From NCBI GenBank assembly GCA_026709625.1, contig JAPOSR010000066.1, forward strand, positions 90,947 through 154,946: 64,000 nt of DNA, written 5' to 3'. Below the pieces are notes generated by a model that saw only the letters and a program-made list of their open reading frames with translations, was not told where the DNA came from and searched no databases. The DNA comes from Chloroflexota bacterium. GTDB taxonomy: Bacteria > Chloroflexota > Anaerolineae > Aggregatilineales > Phototrophicaceae. The stretch's first letter is position 1, and each line of letters starts with the position of its first letter. Below are positions 55,617 through 63,710 of this stretch, piece by piece. The translations under genes were made by a program, and so were the position numbers.

Positions 55617-57410
55617 TTAAGCTCCCCGCGCCGCTTGCGATTGACTTTCGGCTGAGGAATAGCGGTCGAAGATATGCCGGTACGATTGCGAACGGCGCAG
55701 CAGATCCTGGTGAGCGCCTTGCGCCACCACCCGTCCCTTGCGCAGGACAACGATATGGTCTGCCCAGCGAATCTGCGACAGGCGATGGGTGATCAGCAGC
55801 GTCGTCCGCCCGCGAGCCGCCGACCAAATAGCGCGTTGGATCTTGTCTTCTGTGGCGCTGTCGATGGCGCTTGTGCTGTCATCGAGGATAAGCACGGGCG
55901 GATTAGTCTGAAAGGCGCGCGCCAAAGCCAGCCGCTGCCGCTGGCCGCCACTGAGCGTCATGCCGCGCTGGCCGATGATGGTGTCATACCCATCTGGGAA
56001 GCTGGTTATGAAATCATGCGCCTGGGCAGCTTTTGCCGAGTCGATGATGCCATCCATGTCGATATGCTCTGCGCCAAAGGCGATATTTTCTGCCACGCTG
56101 CGGCTGAACAAGAAAATATCCTGTTCAATGATGCTGATCTGCGAGCGCAGCGCTTGCAGATTCCACTCGCGCACATCGACCCCGTCCACCAGCACGCGCC
56201 CGCCATCCACATCATACATGCGGTTAATCAGCTTGCTGAGCGTGCTTTTGCCCGAGCCAGTCTGCCCGACGATGGCGACTGTCTGCCCGGGCTGCACGCG
56301 AAACGAGACATCACGGAGCACTTCATCGTCTGGCGAGTAGCCGAATCTTACTGTTTCGAACACGATTTCGCCACGGAGGTCGGCGCTGTAACCGCGTTGG
56401 TTTTGGTCCAGCAAAGTGCGTGTTGTCATCACTTCCAAAATGCGGGCGGCGCTGGCATATCCCGATGCGATGCGCGATGACGAAAACAGCGAGATGAACA
56501 CGGGGAACTGGAAGAGGCTGATTAAGCCCATAAATGCCACTACATCGCCTTCTGCGATCGTCCCCGTCGCAAACAGACTTGCCGCATGCGCCAAAGCCGC
56601 CACCACCGTCAAGCCAAACAGCAGGACCGAAAGATAGCGCGCTTCAAATTCGCCTTGGTCGATGAACTTGTCGCGCACCTGGTCGGCCAGGCTGTTGAAC
56701 TTGCGCATTTCGCTTTGTTCCTGCGCCGCGCCTTTGACCACTTCCAAGCCATCCAGCGCTTCAGCCAAACGCGCGTTCATGCGTCCGAAGCTGCCACGCA
56801 CTTGCTGGGCGATCGGATGCAGGCGCAAAACAAAATACACCTGCACCAAGCTATGCGCGGCGATAAAAAGCAGCGGCACCACGATCAACTGCGGGTGGAG
56901 GCCGGGCGCGTACAAAGCGGGCATGATCAAAAACATATTCGCGCCAACGACCAGATTGATGCCCGGATTCATCATCAGGTTCATCTCGCGCACATCGTTC
57001 GTCACGCGCGCCATCGTCTCGCCGACCGGCTGCCTGTCGTGATAGCTCATGCTTTTGCCCAGCAGGCTCGAATACAGCTCATCACGGACATCGCGCTCAA
57101 AACGTTGGGCGAAAACTTCTGCCGAGAAATTGCGAACAAATTGCAGCAGCGAGCGCAAAGACTGCGAGCCGATGATGAGCAGCACACTGTTCCCAACCAA
57201 GCTCATCGTCTGCTCGTTGCCCAGCAGGATGGCGTCGAAAGCGCTGCCTAGCGCGCCAGGCACGACGCCCGCCAAAAAGGCGTTGCAGAATGCGCCCAAG
57301 ACCAGCAGCAGCGCGGCTAGTGGGTGCCGCAGGATATGCGAAAGAATGAAGCGAAATGGGCTGCTGTGGTTGGTGGTGATTGGCGAATTGACGACGAATT
57401 CAGCGGGCAT
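55617..57410 (-). CDS. ABC exporter half-transporter (Walker B Asp variant)
   Basis: 597 residues with six N-terminal membrane helices. Walker A is GQTGSGKST (about 381), signature LSGGQ (about 485) is canonical, and Walker B reads VLILDDSTSAID, where the catalytic Glu is Asp (about 507). The H-loop is LITHRLSQI. Combined with the partner's LSVGQ this makes one consensus and one degenerate ATP site. It is preceded by AGAGG before the ATG. It lies 130 bp after the GT-C gene stop; the gap has an imperfect inverted repeat but no terminator. Confidence 0.88.
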   Translation of the reverse strand: MPAEFVVNSPITTNHSSPFRFILSHILRHPLAALLLVLGAFCNAFLAGVVPGALGSAFDAILLGNEQTMSLVGNSVLLIIGSQSLRSLLQFVRNFSAEVFAQRFERDVRDELYSSLLGKSMSYHDRQPVGETMARVTNDVREMNLMMNPGINLVVGANMFLIMPALYAPGLHPQLIVVPLLFIAAHSLVQVYFVLRLHPIAQQVRGSFGRMNARLAEALDGLEVVKGAAQEQSEMRKFNSLADQVRDKFIDQGEFEARYLSVLLFGLTVVAALAHAASLFATGTIAEGDVVAFMGLISLFQFPVFISLFSSSRIASGYASAARILEVMTTRTLLDQNQRGYSADLRGEIVFETVRFGYSPDDEVLRDVSFRVQPGQTVAIVGQTGSGKSTLSKLINRMYDVDGGRVLVDGVDVREWNLQALRSQISIIEQDIFLFSRSVAENIAFGAEHIDMDGIIDSAKAAQAHDFITSFPDGYDTIIGQRGMTLSGGQRQRLALARAFQTNPPVLILDDSTSAIDSATEDKIQRAIWSAARGRTTLLITHRLSQIRWADHIVVLRKGRVVAQGAHQDLLRRSQSYRHIFDRYSSAESQSQAARGA

Positions 57411-57540
57411 AGCTTGCCTCTGCTACAGGGTATCGGCGCGCAGCCAGAGTCTAACCGAGTCTGGCGAAAAGCAGAACAGAGATTTTGCCGTTCTCGCCTT
57501 GCTCGCCGCTTTTGGAATCTCGGCAAAGCCAAGCCAGCCG

Positions 57541-59934
57541 TCAACCAACGATGATCTTCACCGGCAAAACGCCAATCTCGCCCGCGTGGACAGACTGCCC
57601 GCTGGTCACGGGCAAGCGTCTGATGTCGCCGATTTCGCTGTCCCACCGATACATCGCCAGCCACAGCTGCAGTTCGCCCTTTGGACTATCATCGGGCAGG
57701 CGCAGCGCCCGGTTGTCCCAGGTGCCACCTGTCGTCCAACTGGATGTCGGCGCGAAGCCCCCCTGCGGCGCCGAGTCGTGGCCCTGCGCGACCACTTGCT
57801 GCGAGTCGGCCTCGGCGGCGAAGAGCGCCACAGTGTAGTCTTCGCGGAGCGGCGCGTCTGCCCGCCAATGCAGCGAGACTTCGATTGTCGCGCCTGGTTG
57901 ATACCGCAAGCCGTTTGGCAACGTGAGGCTGTCCAGGTGAATGCGCTCGCCATAGCGCAGGTCGCTGGCGATGTCTCCGGCAAAAGGCGCGAGCGGGTTG
58001 AACGCGGCGCGTGTGCTGTATTCCAGCAGGCGGACTGTCGGGTCATTGTGTTCCAGCGCGACCTCGCGAAGCGGATATACGTGCAGCGCCAGATACCGTT
58101 CCAGCGGGCGGAAGCTCCAGCGCATAAACGGGCTGGTCTCTGCCAGCAGCCACAGCCGCTCTTGCCGATGAGCCAGATGTTGAATCACGCGGATGCTGAG
58201 CCGGTCTATCCAGTCGTTGGGATTGGCTGATTCGAGCAGCGCTGGCTGTTTTTCGCTGGCGGCTTGCGCGGGCGGGCGCGGCAAAGTGATCGGCCGCGGC
58301 TGCTCGGCGTCCAGGTGATTCATGACGAAACCGGCATAATCGTCGCTGCCCAAGAGCAAGACATCATCGGTTTTGCTATGCGCCACCACATAATCCAGCG
58401 CCTCGCGCAGCGCCGAGCTTTGCGAGCGAGTCCGCGGGTCTTTGTCATAGGCTGCGCTGAGGTTGAGCAGCGTCAAGGGCAGGCACAAGCAAGCCAGAGG
58501 CAGGGCGGCATATCGCCAGCGGCTGCCTGGATCACGCAGGCTGCGCCACAGGCACAGAGCGAGGAAGGCGACCAGCGCGCCAAAGCTGATGCCCCAGACG
58601 GGCAGATTGGCGCGAGTCCACAGAAATTCAAAGCCCAGATCTGCCCAGCGCCGCGGCAAGACGAACCAGCGAAAATACTGCGGCTCCATCAACGACGGCA
58701 GCCACTCCGCCAACCCTGCCGACTCGGCGGGCAACGACGCGCTGTAATGCTCCCAGCTGAGCGACACCGCGCTGAATTGAATCCATACGCCATAAATCAG
58801 CAGCGCGCTGCACAAGCCAGCCAGCCGACGATTCCGCCCGCGCAGCATTCGCTGGATTAGCGGCGCGCTGCCCAGCATCAGCGCTGGCAAAACCGGAGTC
58901 AAGAAGCGCGGCGGAAAGCTCAGCCCGCCGAACCAGTGCCGGCCCACCAACAGCGCATGTCCCAGCGCATAGGCCGCCAGCAACAGGAAAATAGTCGTTG
59001 GCAATCGCCTGCGCCCTCGCCGAATCAGCAGCGCGCAGCCACCGACCGCCAGCAGCGCGACTGGCGAAGTGCCCCAGATGCTCGCGCCCGGACTGAAGAG
59101 ATAGCTGCGCAAGGCGAGACCGGCATGGTCGCCATTCAGCCCCAAGCCAGCCAGCAGGTCGAGCAGCGCGCCAGGCAGCGGATCCAGCAGCATCAGGACT
59201 GTCAGCGCCGCCAGCGGCACAGCCCAAAGCGCTTTGTAGAGCTTTGCCAGCCAGTTGGGTGGCTCGGCTGGCTCGGGCAGGGCGAAGACCAGCACAGCCG
59301 GCGCCGCCAGCGCCGCCGACATCTTCACTTGCGAAGCCAGCAGCAGCGCCCCGGCCGCGCACAGCCAGCCAAACAGACGCAGCGCCCCGCTCTGCCGCCG
59401 ACTGATTTGCAGGCACAGCAGCGCCAGAACAATAAAAAATGCCGCCAGCGGCTCACGAAACAGCGTTTGGCTGTATGCCCACAGATTCGTCGCCAGCCCG
59501 CTGCCAAGGGCGACAAGCGCTGAGGTGGCATCGTCATAGCCCAGCGCGCGCGCAAGCAAGAAGACCAGCGCGATCGTCAGCGCGACAACGATGACATTCA
59601 AGAGCCAGACGGCATGAATGTTGCCGAGGCGGGGCAGGCTTTGCGCCAAGCGCAGCAAGGGCGCGGCGATCTGCGCCTGCAGCCGCTCTTCGACATCATA
59701 TTCGCGCAGGGGCAGATCATCGGACTCGCGGAGGGACAGCAGCAATTCTGTCCAAGCCGATTCGTCCAGCAGCCAATCGCCATAACGCGCATAGCTGGTT
59801 ATGGCATCGAAGGCGCGCAAGGTGTCGCCCGACTGGATCACCGCGCGGAAGCTCAACAGATAGACGCCAATCATCAATGCAAACAGCAGCAGGCAGAGCC
59901 GGGCGCTCTGGATTCGCTCCTGTCTGTTTGTCAT
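57541..59934 (-). CDS. GT-C membrane glycosyltransferase-like protein with C-terminal beta-sandwich
   Basis: 797 residues from the ATG at 59934. Starting farther upstream (60012) would overlap the XRE gene by 68 bp. The first helix (about 13-30) is followed by the loop QSGDTLRAFDAITSYARYGD, then about eleven helices. Residues about 665-797 are extracytoplasmic beta-rich (GATIEVSLHWRADAPLREDY), similar to the C-terminus of the protein at 51181. It probably acts on a polyprenyl-linked sugar. The order XRE, GT-C, ABC, ABC, GT-C on one strand suggests a functional set. Confidence 0.72.
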   Translation of the reverse strand: MTNRQERIQSARLCLLLFALMIGVYLLSFRAVIQSGDTLRAFDAITSYARYGDWLLDESAWTELLLSLRESDDLPLREYDVEERLQAQIAAPLLRLAQSLPRLGNIHAVWLLNVIVVALTIALVFLLARALGYDDATSALVALGSGLATNLWAYSQTLFREPLAAFFIVLALLCLQISRRQSGALRLFGWLCAAGALLLASQVKMSAALAAPAVLVFALPEPAEPPNWLAKLYKALWAVPLAALTVLMLLDPLPGALLDLLAGLGLNGDHAGLALRSYLFSPGASIWGTSPVALLAVGGCALLIRRGRRRLPTTIFLLLAAYALGHALLVGRHWFGGLSFPPRFLTPVLPALMLGSAPLIQRMLRGRNRRLAGLCSALLIYGVWIQFSAVSLSWEHYSASLPAESAGLAEWLPSLMEPQYFRWFVLPRRWADLGFEFLWTRANLPVWGISFGALVAFLALCLWRSLRDPGSRWRYAALPLACLCLPLTLLNLSAAYDKDPRTRSQSSALREALDYVVAHSKTDDVLLLGSDDYAGFVMNHLDAEQPRPITLPRPPAQAASEKQPALLESANPNDWIDRLSIRVIQHLAHRQERLWLLAETSPFMRWSFRPLERYLALHVYPLREVALEHNDPTVRLLEYSTRAAFNPLAPFAGDIASDLRYGERIHLDSLTLPNGLRYQPGATIEVSLHWRADAPLREDYTVALFAAEADSQQVVAQGHDSAPQGGFAPTSSWTTGGTWDNRALRLPDDSPKGELQLWLAMYRWDSEIGDIRRLPVTSGQSVHAGEIGVLPVKIIVG

Positions 59935-59944
59935 CGAGCCGGCT

Positions 59945-60673
59945 TCAAGACGCGGCATTGGACTCGGCGAGGTCGCGTTCGGCGCGCGCGTTGATGATTG
60001 CCAGGAGCGCATCGGCGATTCGATGCAGGTCGTCCACGTTGATGTGGCGAAACGCCATCGCCAGTCGAATAAAGGCGGCGTTTTGGCGGTCGGCGGCGAA
60101 GTCGGTCGCGGCTACCGCGCTGGCGGCGGTTGCTTGGGCGGGGCTGGGCGCTGCGAACGGTCTTTCAGGCTCGCTGGCATACTGGAATGCGCCCAACTCT
60201 ATGCTCAAGGCTTGTGCCAACGCGCAAAGATCGGTCATGGGCATGCTGCGCTCGCCGAGTTCATAGGCTCTAAGTCTTTCGGGCGGCACGATCGCCTGCG
60301 CAGCGTCTGCATCTGCCTTCATACGCGCCTTTTGCAGCAAAACGCCGATGATCCGTTGGCGCAGCAGCAGATAATCGCTTTGCCGGGCTGGTGTTGGCGC
60401 GCCTTGCAAGAAGCGGGAAAGCAGCTCAAGCTCGGGCAGGCTCGGCGCTTTTTCACCAGTTTCCCATGCCATGAATTGTTCTGTCGTCATGGTCAAAAAA
60501 GCGGCGCATTCTTCTGGCGCGCGCTCGGCAGCCAACCGTGCCTTGCGCAGCAGCACACCAATGATCTTGGCGCGCAGGCGCTCCGCCAGCGGCCTATCTT
60601 GGCGGGATGGTTTTTTATTCGCCGCAGGCTGCAGCGCGTCTAGGGCGACGCTCGCGAGGTCGCTAGGAGTCAT
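59945..60673 (-). CDS. Protein with two tandem XRE-like helix-turn-helix domains
   Basis: 242 residues. Two related segments, about 35-90 (RAKIIGVLLRKARLAAERAP, then FMAWETGEKAPSLPELELLS) and about 105-160 (RQRIIGVLLQKARMKADADA, then LRAYELGERSMPMTDLCALA), are each an XRE-type DNA-binding unit, evidently an internal duplication. The C-terminal 70 residues are Ala rich and helical. It is probably a transcriptional regulator. Overlapping divergent -10 boxes just upstream suggest it may control itself and the methyltransferase gene, which is inference. Confidence 0.75.
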   Translation of the reverse strand: MTPSDLASVALDALQPAANKKPSRQDRPLAERLRAKIIGVLLRKARLAAERAPEECAAFLTMTTEQFMAWETGEKAPSLPELELLSRFLQGAPTPARQSDYLLLRQRIIGVLLQKARMKADADAAQAIVPPERLRAYELGERSMPMTDLCALAQALSIELGAFQYASEPERPFAAPSPAQATAASAVAATDFAADRQNAAFIRLAMAFRHINVDDLHRIADALLAIINARAERDLAESNAAS

Positions 60674-60680
60674 CGGTCGC

Positions 60681-60710
60681 TTGTCATCATCGTATGGCGG
60701 GCATTATAGT
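60681..60710. promoter_or_regulatory. Overlapping divergent promoters
   Basis: Plus strand: TTGTCA (60681-60686), an 18-base spacer and TATAGT (60705-60710), for the methyltransferase gene. Minus strand: TATAAT (60703-60708) for the XRE gene, giving a leader of about 23 nt. The two -10 boxes overlap, so the polymerases would compete. Confidence 0.5.
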
Positions 60711-60805
60711 GCGCGCGAGTCGGGGCGGCAAGCTGCTTGCGGGCGGGCGGTCATGCGACTAGAATGCTCGCTGGCGGTCTGAAAAGCGCGTATCAAGGCT
60801 CTGTT

Positions 60806-61660
60806 ATGCCCAACAGAACGCATCATGAGATGAACCGCTTGGCTTGGAATGCCGGCACACAGGCGCACAACAGCCACAAGGGCGACCAGGCAGCCTTCTT
60901 CCGCGCTGGCGGCAACACGCTATTCCCCGAAGAAACAGCCTTGCTTGGCGAGGTGGCTGGCGAGCGCTTGCTGCATCTACAGTGCAATTGCGGGCAAGAT
61001 ACATTGAGCATCGCCAGGCATTTGGGCGCGCGCTGCACGGGTGTGGATATCAGCGACGAAGCGATCCGCTTTGCGCGGCAGCTTTCCAGCGACACAGGCA
61101 TCGCCGCTGATTTCCTGCGCGCCGACATTTACGACTATTTTGACCAAAACGAGCGGCAATTTGACACCGTTTTTTCTTCCTATGGCGTGCTGTGCTGGCT
61201 GTCCGACCTGGCTGCTTGGGGGCGAGGCATCGCCAACTGCTTGGCACCGGGCGGCCGTTTTGCGCTGGTGGACTTTCATCCGGCTTTTGCCATGTTTGAC
61301 GAGCGGTGGCGGCTGCGCCACGATTTCATGGGCGGCGTGGTCTGGGAATTCGAGTCGGGCGTGGGTGATTATGTGGCATTGACGGGCAGCGCCGCGGAAA
61401 CCGACCAGCTTCAACCCGGCCTGGTCGATTTTGTGAATCCGCATCCTGGCGTCGAATACCAGTGGGGCACCGCCGAGGTCGTCATGGCGCTCCTGGACGC
61501 GGGTTTGACGCTGACGCAGCTGCGCGAATATGACCATTGCAATGGATTCAAGCCCATGCACGATATGCGCGAGCTGGGCGGACGCCGCTATGCCATGCCC
61601 AGCCACCTGCCCCAGCGCATCCCGCTCATGTTCAGTTTGGTTGTGGAAAAAATTGTGTAG
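60806..61660 (+). CDS. SAM-dependent class I methyltransferase
   Basis: 284 residues. The SAM-binding motif I is RLLHLQCNCGQDTLSIARHL with the acidic residue in GVDISDEAIRFARQ. Motif II lies near QFDTVFSSYGVLCWL and motif III near LAPGGRFALVDFHP. Substrate unknown. The ATG at 60806 gives the natural family start (MPNRTHHEMNRLAWNAGTQA). The protein ends in VVEKIV, whereas a remnant downstream of the Uma2 gene suggests an older end VVEKPAFYR; see the repeat entries. Confidence 0.85.
   Translation: MPNRTHHEMNRLAWNAGTQAHNSHKGDQAAFFRAGGNTLFPEETALLGEVAGERLLHLQCNCGQDTLSIARHLGARCTGVDISDEAIRFARQLSSDTGIAADFLRADIYDYFDQNERQFDTVFSSYGVLCWLSDLAAWGRGIANCLAPGGRFALVDFHPAFAMFDERWRLRHDFMGGVVWEFESGVGDYVALTGSAAETDQLQPGLVDFVNPHPGVEYQWGTAEVVMALLDAGLTLTQLREYDHCNGFKPMHDMRELGGRRYAMPSHLPQRIPLMFSLVVEKIV
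61622..61647 (+). repeat. 26-bp direct repeat, upstream copy
   Basis: This stretch inside the methyltransferase 3' end (starting CCGCTCATG, ending TTGTGGA) is repeated without mismatch at 62294-62319, after the Uma2 gene. The copies are 672 bp apart and bracket the Uma2 promoter and gene. Confidence 0.9.
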
Positions 61661-61674
61661 CTCGCCAGCGCATC

Positions 61675-61683
61675 TGGTACAAT
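61675..61683 (+). promoter_or_regulatory. Extended -10 promoter of the Uma2 gene
   Basis: TGGTACAAT with +1 predicted near 61690, a leader of about 20 nt holding AAAGAGG as ribosome-binding site. The promoter lies inside the repeat-bounded cassette, so the cassette carries its own expression signal. Confidence 0.55.
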
Positions 61684-61709
61684 CGCGGCATCGGTAAAGA
61701 GGCGAATGG

Positions 61710-62291
61710 ATGTGGACAGGCATGGTTGTTCGAGAGCGATTCCTAACTGCCGACCGCTTCCTCGAAATGATGGAGCAGCCTGAATATCTCGATCGCGCAT
61801 TTGAACTTGTCGCAGGAGAACCCATCGAGGTGCCCAAGCTGTCACGGATTCGTGGCATCGTTGTCGCTAATCTTACGGCAGAGATTGTCTACTTTGTCAA
61901 ACGAAACGGACTGGGTGAAGTAAACGCGGGCGATACCGGTTTCATCCTCAAAAGCGACGCATACGGGCGGGACACAGTGCGAGGCTTGGATATTGCTTTC
62001 GTTCGCAAGGGCAGAGCGCCTGAACCGCCTGATTTCAAATTATACGAACTGGGACCCGACTTGGCAGTCGAAGTCATCTCGCCCAACAACAAGACGAGCG
62101 ACAGTCATCTGAAAGTCATGCAGCTCTTCGAGGCTGGCGCGCGTCTCGTCTGGTTGGTCTATCCAGAGAGTCGCACTGTTGTGACGCATACGGACGAACG
62201 CGCCATCACCTTGCACGAGAACGATACCTTGTTTGGCGGGGATGTGCTGCCCGGCTTTGCGCTGCGCGTCGGCGATATCTTCCCCAGTTGA
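61710..62291 (+). CDS. Uma2 family (DUF820) restriction-endonuclease-fold protein
   Basis: 193 residues, typical Uma2 length. The PD-(D/E)XK core shows GLDIAFVRK, DLAVEVISPNNKTSD and HLKVMQLFEAGARLVWLVYP. VYPESRTVVTH is also typical. Uma2 proteins are multiplied in cyanobacteria and Chloroflexota, and their biological role is unknown; nuclease activity is inferred from the fold. The gene looks less GC rich than its neighbours, fitting acquisition. A GAGG ribosome-binding site precedes the ATG. ATGs at 61710 and 61722 are both possible. Confidence 0.88.
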   Translation: MWTGMVVRERFLTADRFLEMMEQPEYLDRAFELVAGEPIEVPKLSRIRGIVVANLTAEIVYFVKRNGLGEVNAGDTGFILKSDAYGRDTVRGLDIAFVRKGRAPEPPDFKLYELGPDLAVEVISPNNKTSDSHLKVMQLFEAGARLVWLVYPESRTVVTHTDERAITLHENDTLFGGDVLPGFALRVGDIFPS

Positions 62292-62341
62292 CGCCGCTCA
62301 TGTTCAGTTTGGTTGTGGAGAAGCCTGCATTTTACAGATAG
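62288..62341 (+). pseudogene. Remnant of methyltransferase 3' end
   Basis: Read from 62288 the frame gives TPLMFSLVVEKPAFYR and a stop, against IPLMFSLVVEKIV at the end of the intact methyltransferase gene. It contains the downstream copy (62294-62319) of the 26-bp repeat. It is best explained as the original gene end displaced by insertion of the Uma2 cassette. Confidence 0.6.
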
Positions 62342-62361
62342 CTCCGCGAAAAGTCTCTTGG

Positions 62362-62390
62362 TTGGCTCATACTTGTTAATTGCCTAGAAT
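62362..62390 (+). promoter_or_regulatory. Promoter of the GH117 gene
   Basis: TTGGCT (62362-62367), a 17-base spacer and TAGAAT (62385-62390) place +1 near 62397, leaving a leader of about 72 nt before the ATG at 62469. Confidence 0.5.
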
Positions 62391-62468
62391 GGACAGCGCA
62401 AGCGTCAATGCCTCCGACCGCGGCTGGCTGTGGTTTCGCAGGCTGCCAGCGCCGGAAAAGGAGACACA

Positions 62469-63704
62469 ATGAACGCAGACGGCAAGAAACCCAGCGCCTT
62501 CCCCAGCATGCTGCCGCCGACCAAACCCGCCGACCGCCCCTTGAGCGCGGCAACCGAACGCGTCTATGACATGTGGACGCCCAGGCAAGACCCGGGCAAT
62601 CCCTTCTACACCAACTTTCGTTATTCGCGCGTGGGCGGCATCGGCAAAGCCGAATCGGCGCTGTCGGTTTCGCGGCGCGACCCGTCCAAGGTGCTCAAGA
62701 TTGGCGATACCTATTATGTCTGGTATACGCGGCGCATCACCGAGCAGGCGCCTGTTGGGCGTTTTCATATTGACCAGGCAAATGACGAGATCCCGGTCGT
62801 CGATTGGGACTTGGCGGATATCTGCTATGCCACCTCAAAAGACGGCTTCGACTGGGTGGAGCAGGGGGTGGCTGTGCCGCGCGCGCCCAAAGGCACCTAT
62901 GGCGATCGCTCGCTTTCCACGCCGGATATCTTGGTCTGGCAGGGACGCTATTATTTGTATTACCAGTGTTTCACCACGACGTGGCGGGCGAATGACTGCG
63001 TTGGCGTCAGCATGGCGCATGCCGACTCGCCAGAGGGTCCCTGGACGCGCATGGATGCGCCAGTCCTCCCCCAAGGCGCGCCTGGCGAATGGGACAGCTG
63101 CGCCATTCATGATCCCTACCCATTGGTCTACAAGGGCAAGATTTGGCTCTATTACAAAGGCTCGCCATTTGAGAAGGTCGCGGGCGGCTTGCTGCTGGCG
63201 CAGGGCGTCGCCATCGCCGACCAGCCCGAAGGCCCTTTCATCAAATCTGACCTGAACCCAGTCACCAATTCCGGGCATGAAACCATGTATTGGCATTACG
63301 AAGGCGGCATTGCCACGTTGCTGATTCTCGATGGTCCGGAAAAAGACACGATTCAATTTGCGCCGGACGGCCTCAACTTCCAGCCGATGGCGCATGTGCA
63401 GCTGGCACCGGTCGCGCCTGGGCCTTTCTGTCCCGATGCCTTCGCGGATAATGGCGATGGGCGCGGCATCACCTGGGGATTATGCCACATCACGCCACCT
63501 GGCGGCGGTTCGCGCAGGGGCTGTCATATTATCCGCTTCGATTGCGACTTGTCGCGCGACTGCCATCGCCCGGAATTTAAGCGCAGCAACCTGCACTTTG
63601 GCGAAGAGGCCTTCTTTCAGCGGGTGGCGCGTCTGCCCGCAGACTGGCGCGAGCGCATCTTGGCGGAACAAGCCGACTTCGACAAGCCGACCATCGGCGT
63701 CTAA
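62469..63704 (+). CDS. GH117-type glycoside hydrolase
   Basis: 411 residues from the ATG with a GGAG ribosome-binding site. The five-bladed propeller family GH117 is indicated by DWDLADICYATSKDGFDWVE, YGDRSLSTPDILVWQGRYYL, HDPYPLVYKGKIWLYYKG, NPVTNSGHETMYWHYEGG and DGPEKDTIQFAPDGLNF. The His-Glu pair in SGHE matches the residues proposed as acid and partner in GH117 enzymes. Known members cleave alpha-1,3 linkages of 3,6-anhydro-L-galactose in agar-type oligosaccharides; the substrate here could be another galactan. No signal peptide is visible, so it probably acts on imported oligosaccharides. The neighbouring KduD-like dehydrogenase supports a sugar-catabolic role. Confidence 0.78.
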   Translation: MNADGKKPSAFPSMLPPTKPADRPLSAATERVYDMWTPRQDPGNPFYTNFRYSRVGGIGKAESALSVSRRDPSKVLKIGDTYYVWYTRRITEQAPVGRFHIDQANDEIPVVDWDLADICYATSKDGFDWVEQGVAVPRAPKGTYGDRSLSTPDILVWQGRYYLYYQCFTTTWRANDCVGVSMAHADSPEGPWTRMDAPVLPQGAPGEWDSCAIHDPYPLVYKGKIWLYYKGSPFEKVAGGLLLAQGVAIADQPEGPFIKSDLNPVTNSGHETMYWHYEGGIATLLILDGPEKDTIQFAPDGLNFQPMAHVQLAPVAPGPFCPDAFADNGDGRGITWGLCHITPPGGGSRRGCHIIRFDCDLSRDCHRPEFKRSNLHFGEEAFFQRVARLPADWRERILAEQADFDKPTIGV

Positions 63705-63710
63705 CGGCGC

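Noticed and set aside
57442..57462. Inverted repeat between the GT-C and ABC genes as terminator
   Set aside because: The stem has a central mismatch and no T run follows on the minus strand.
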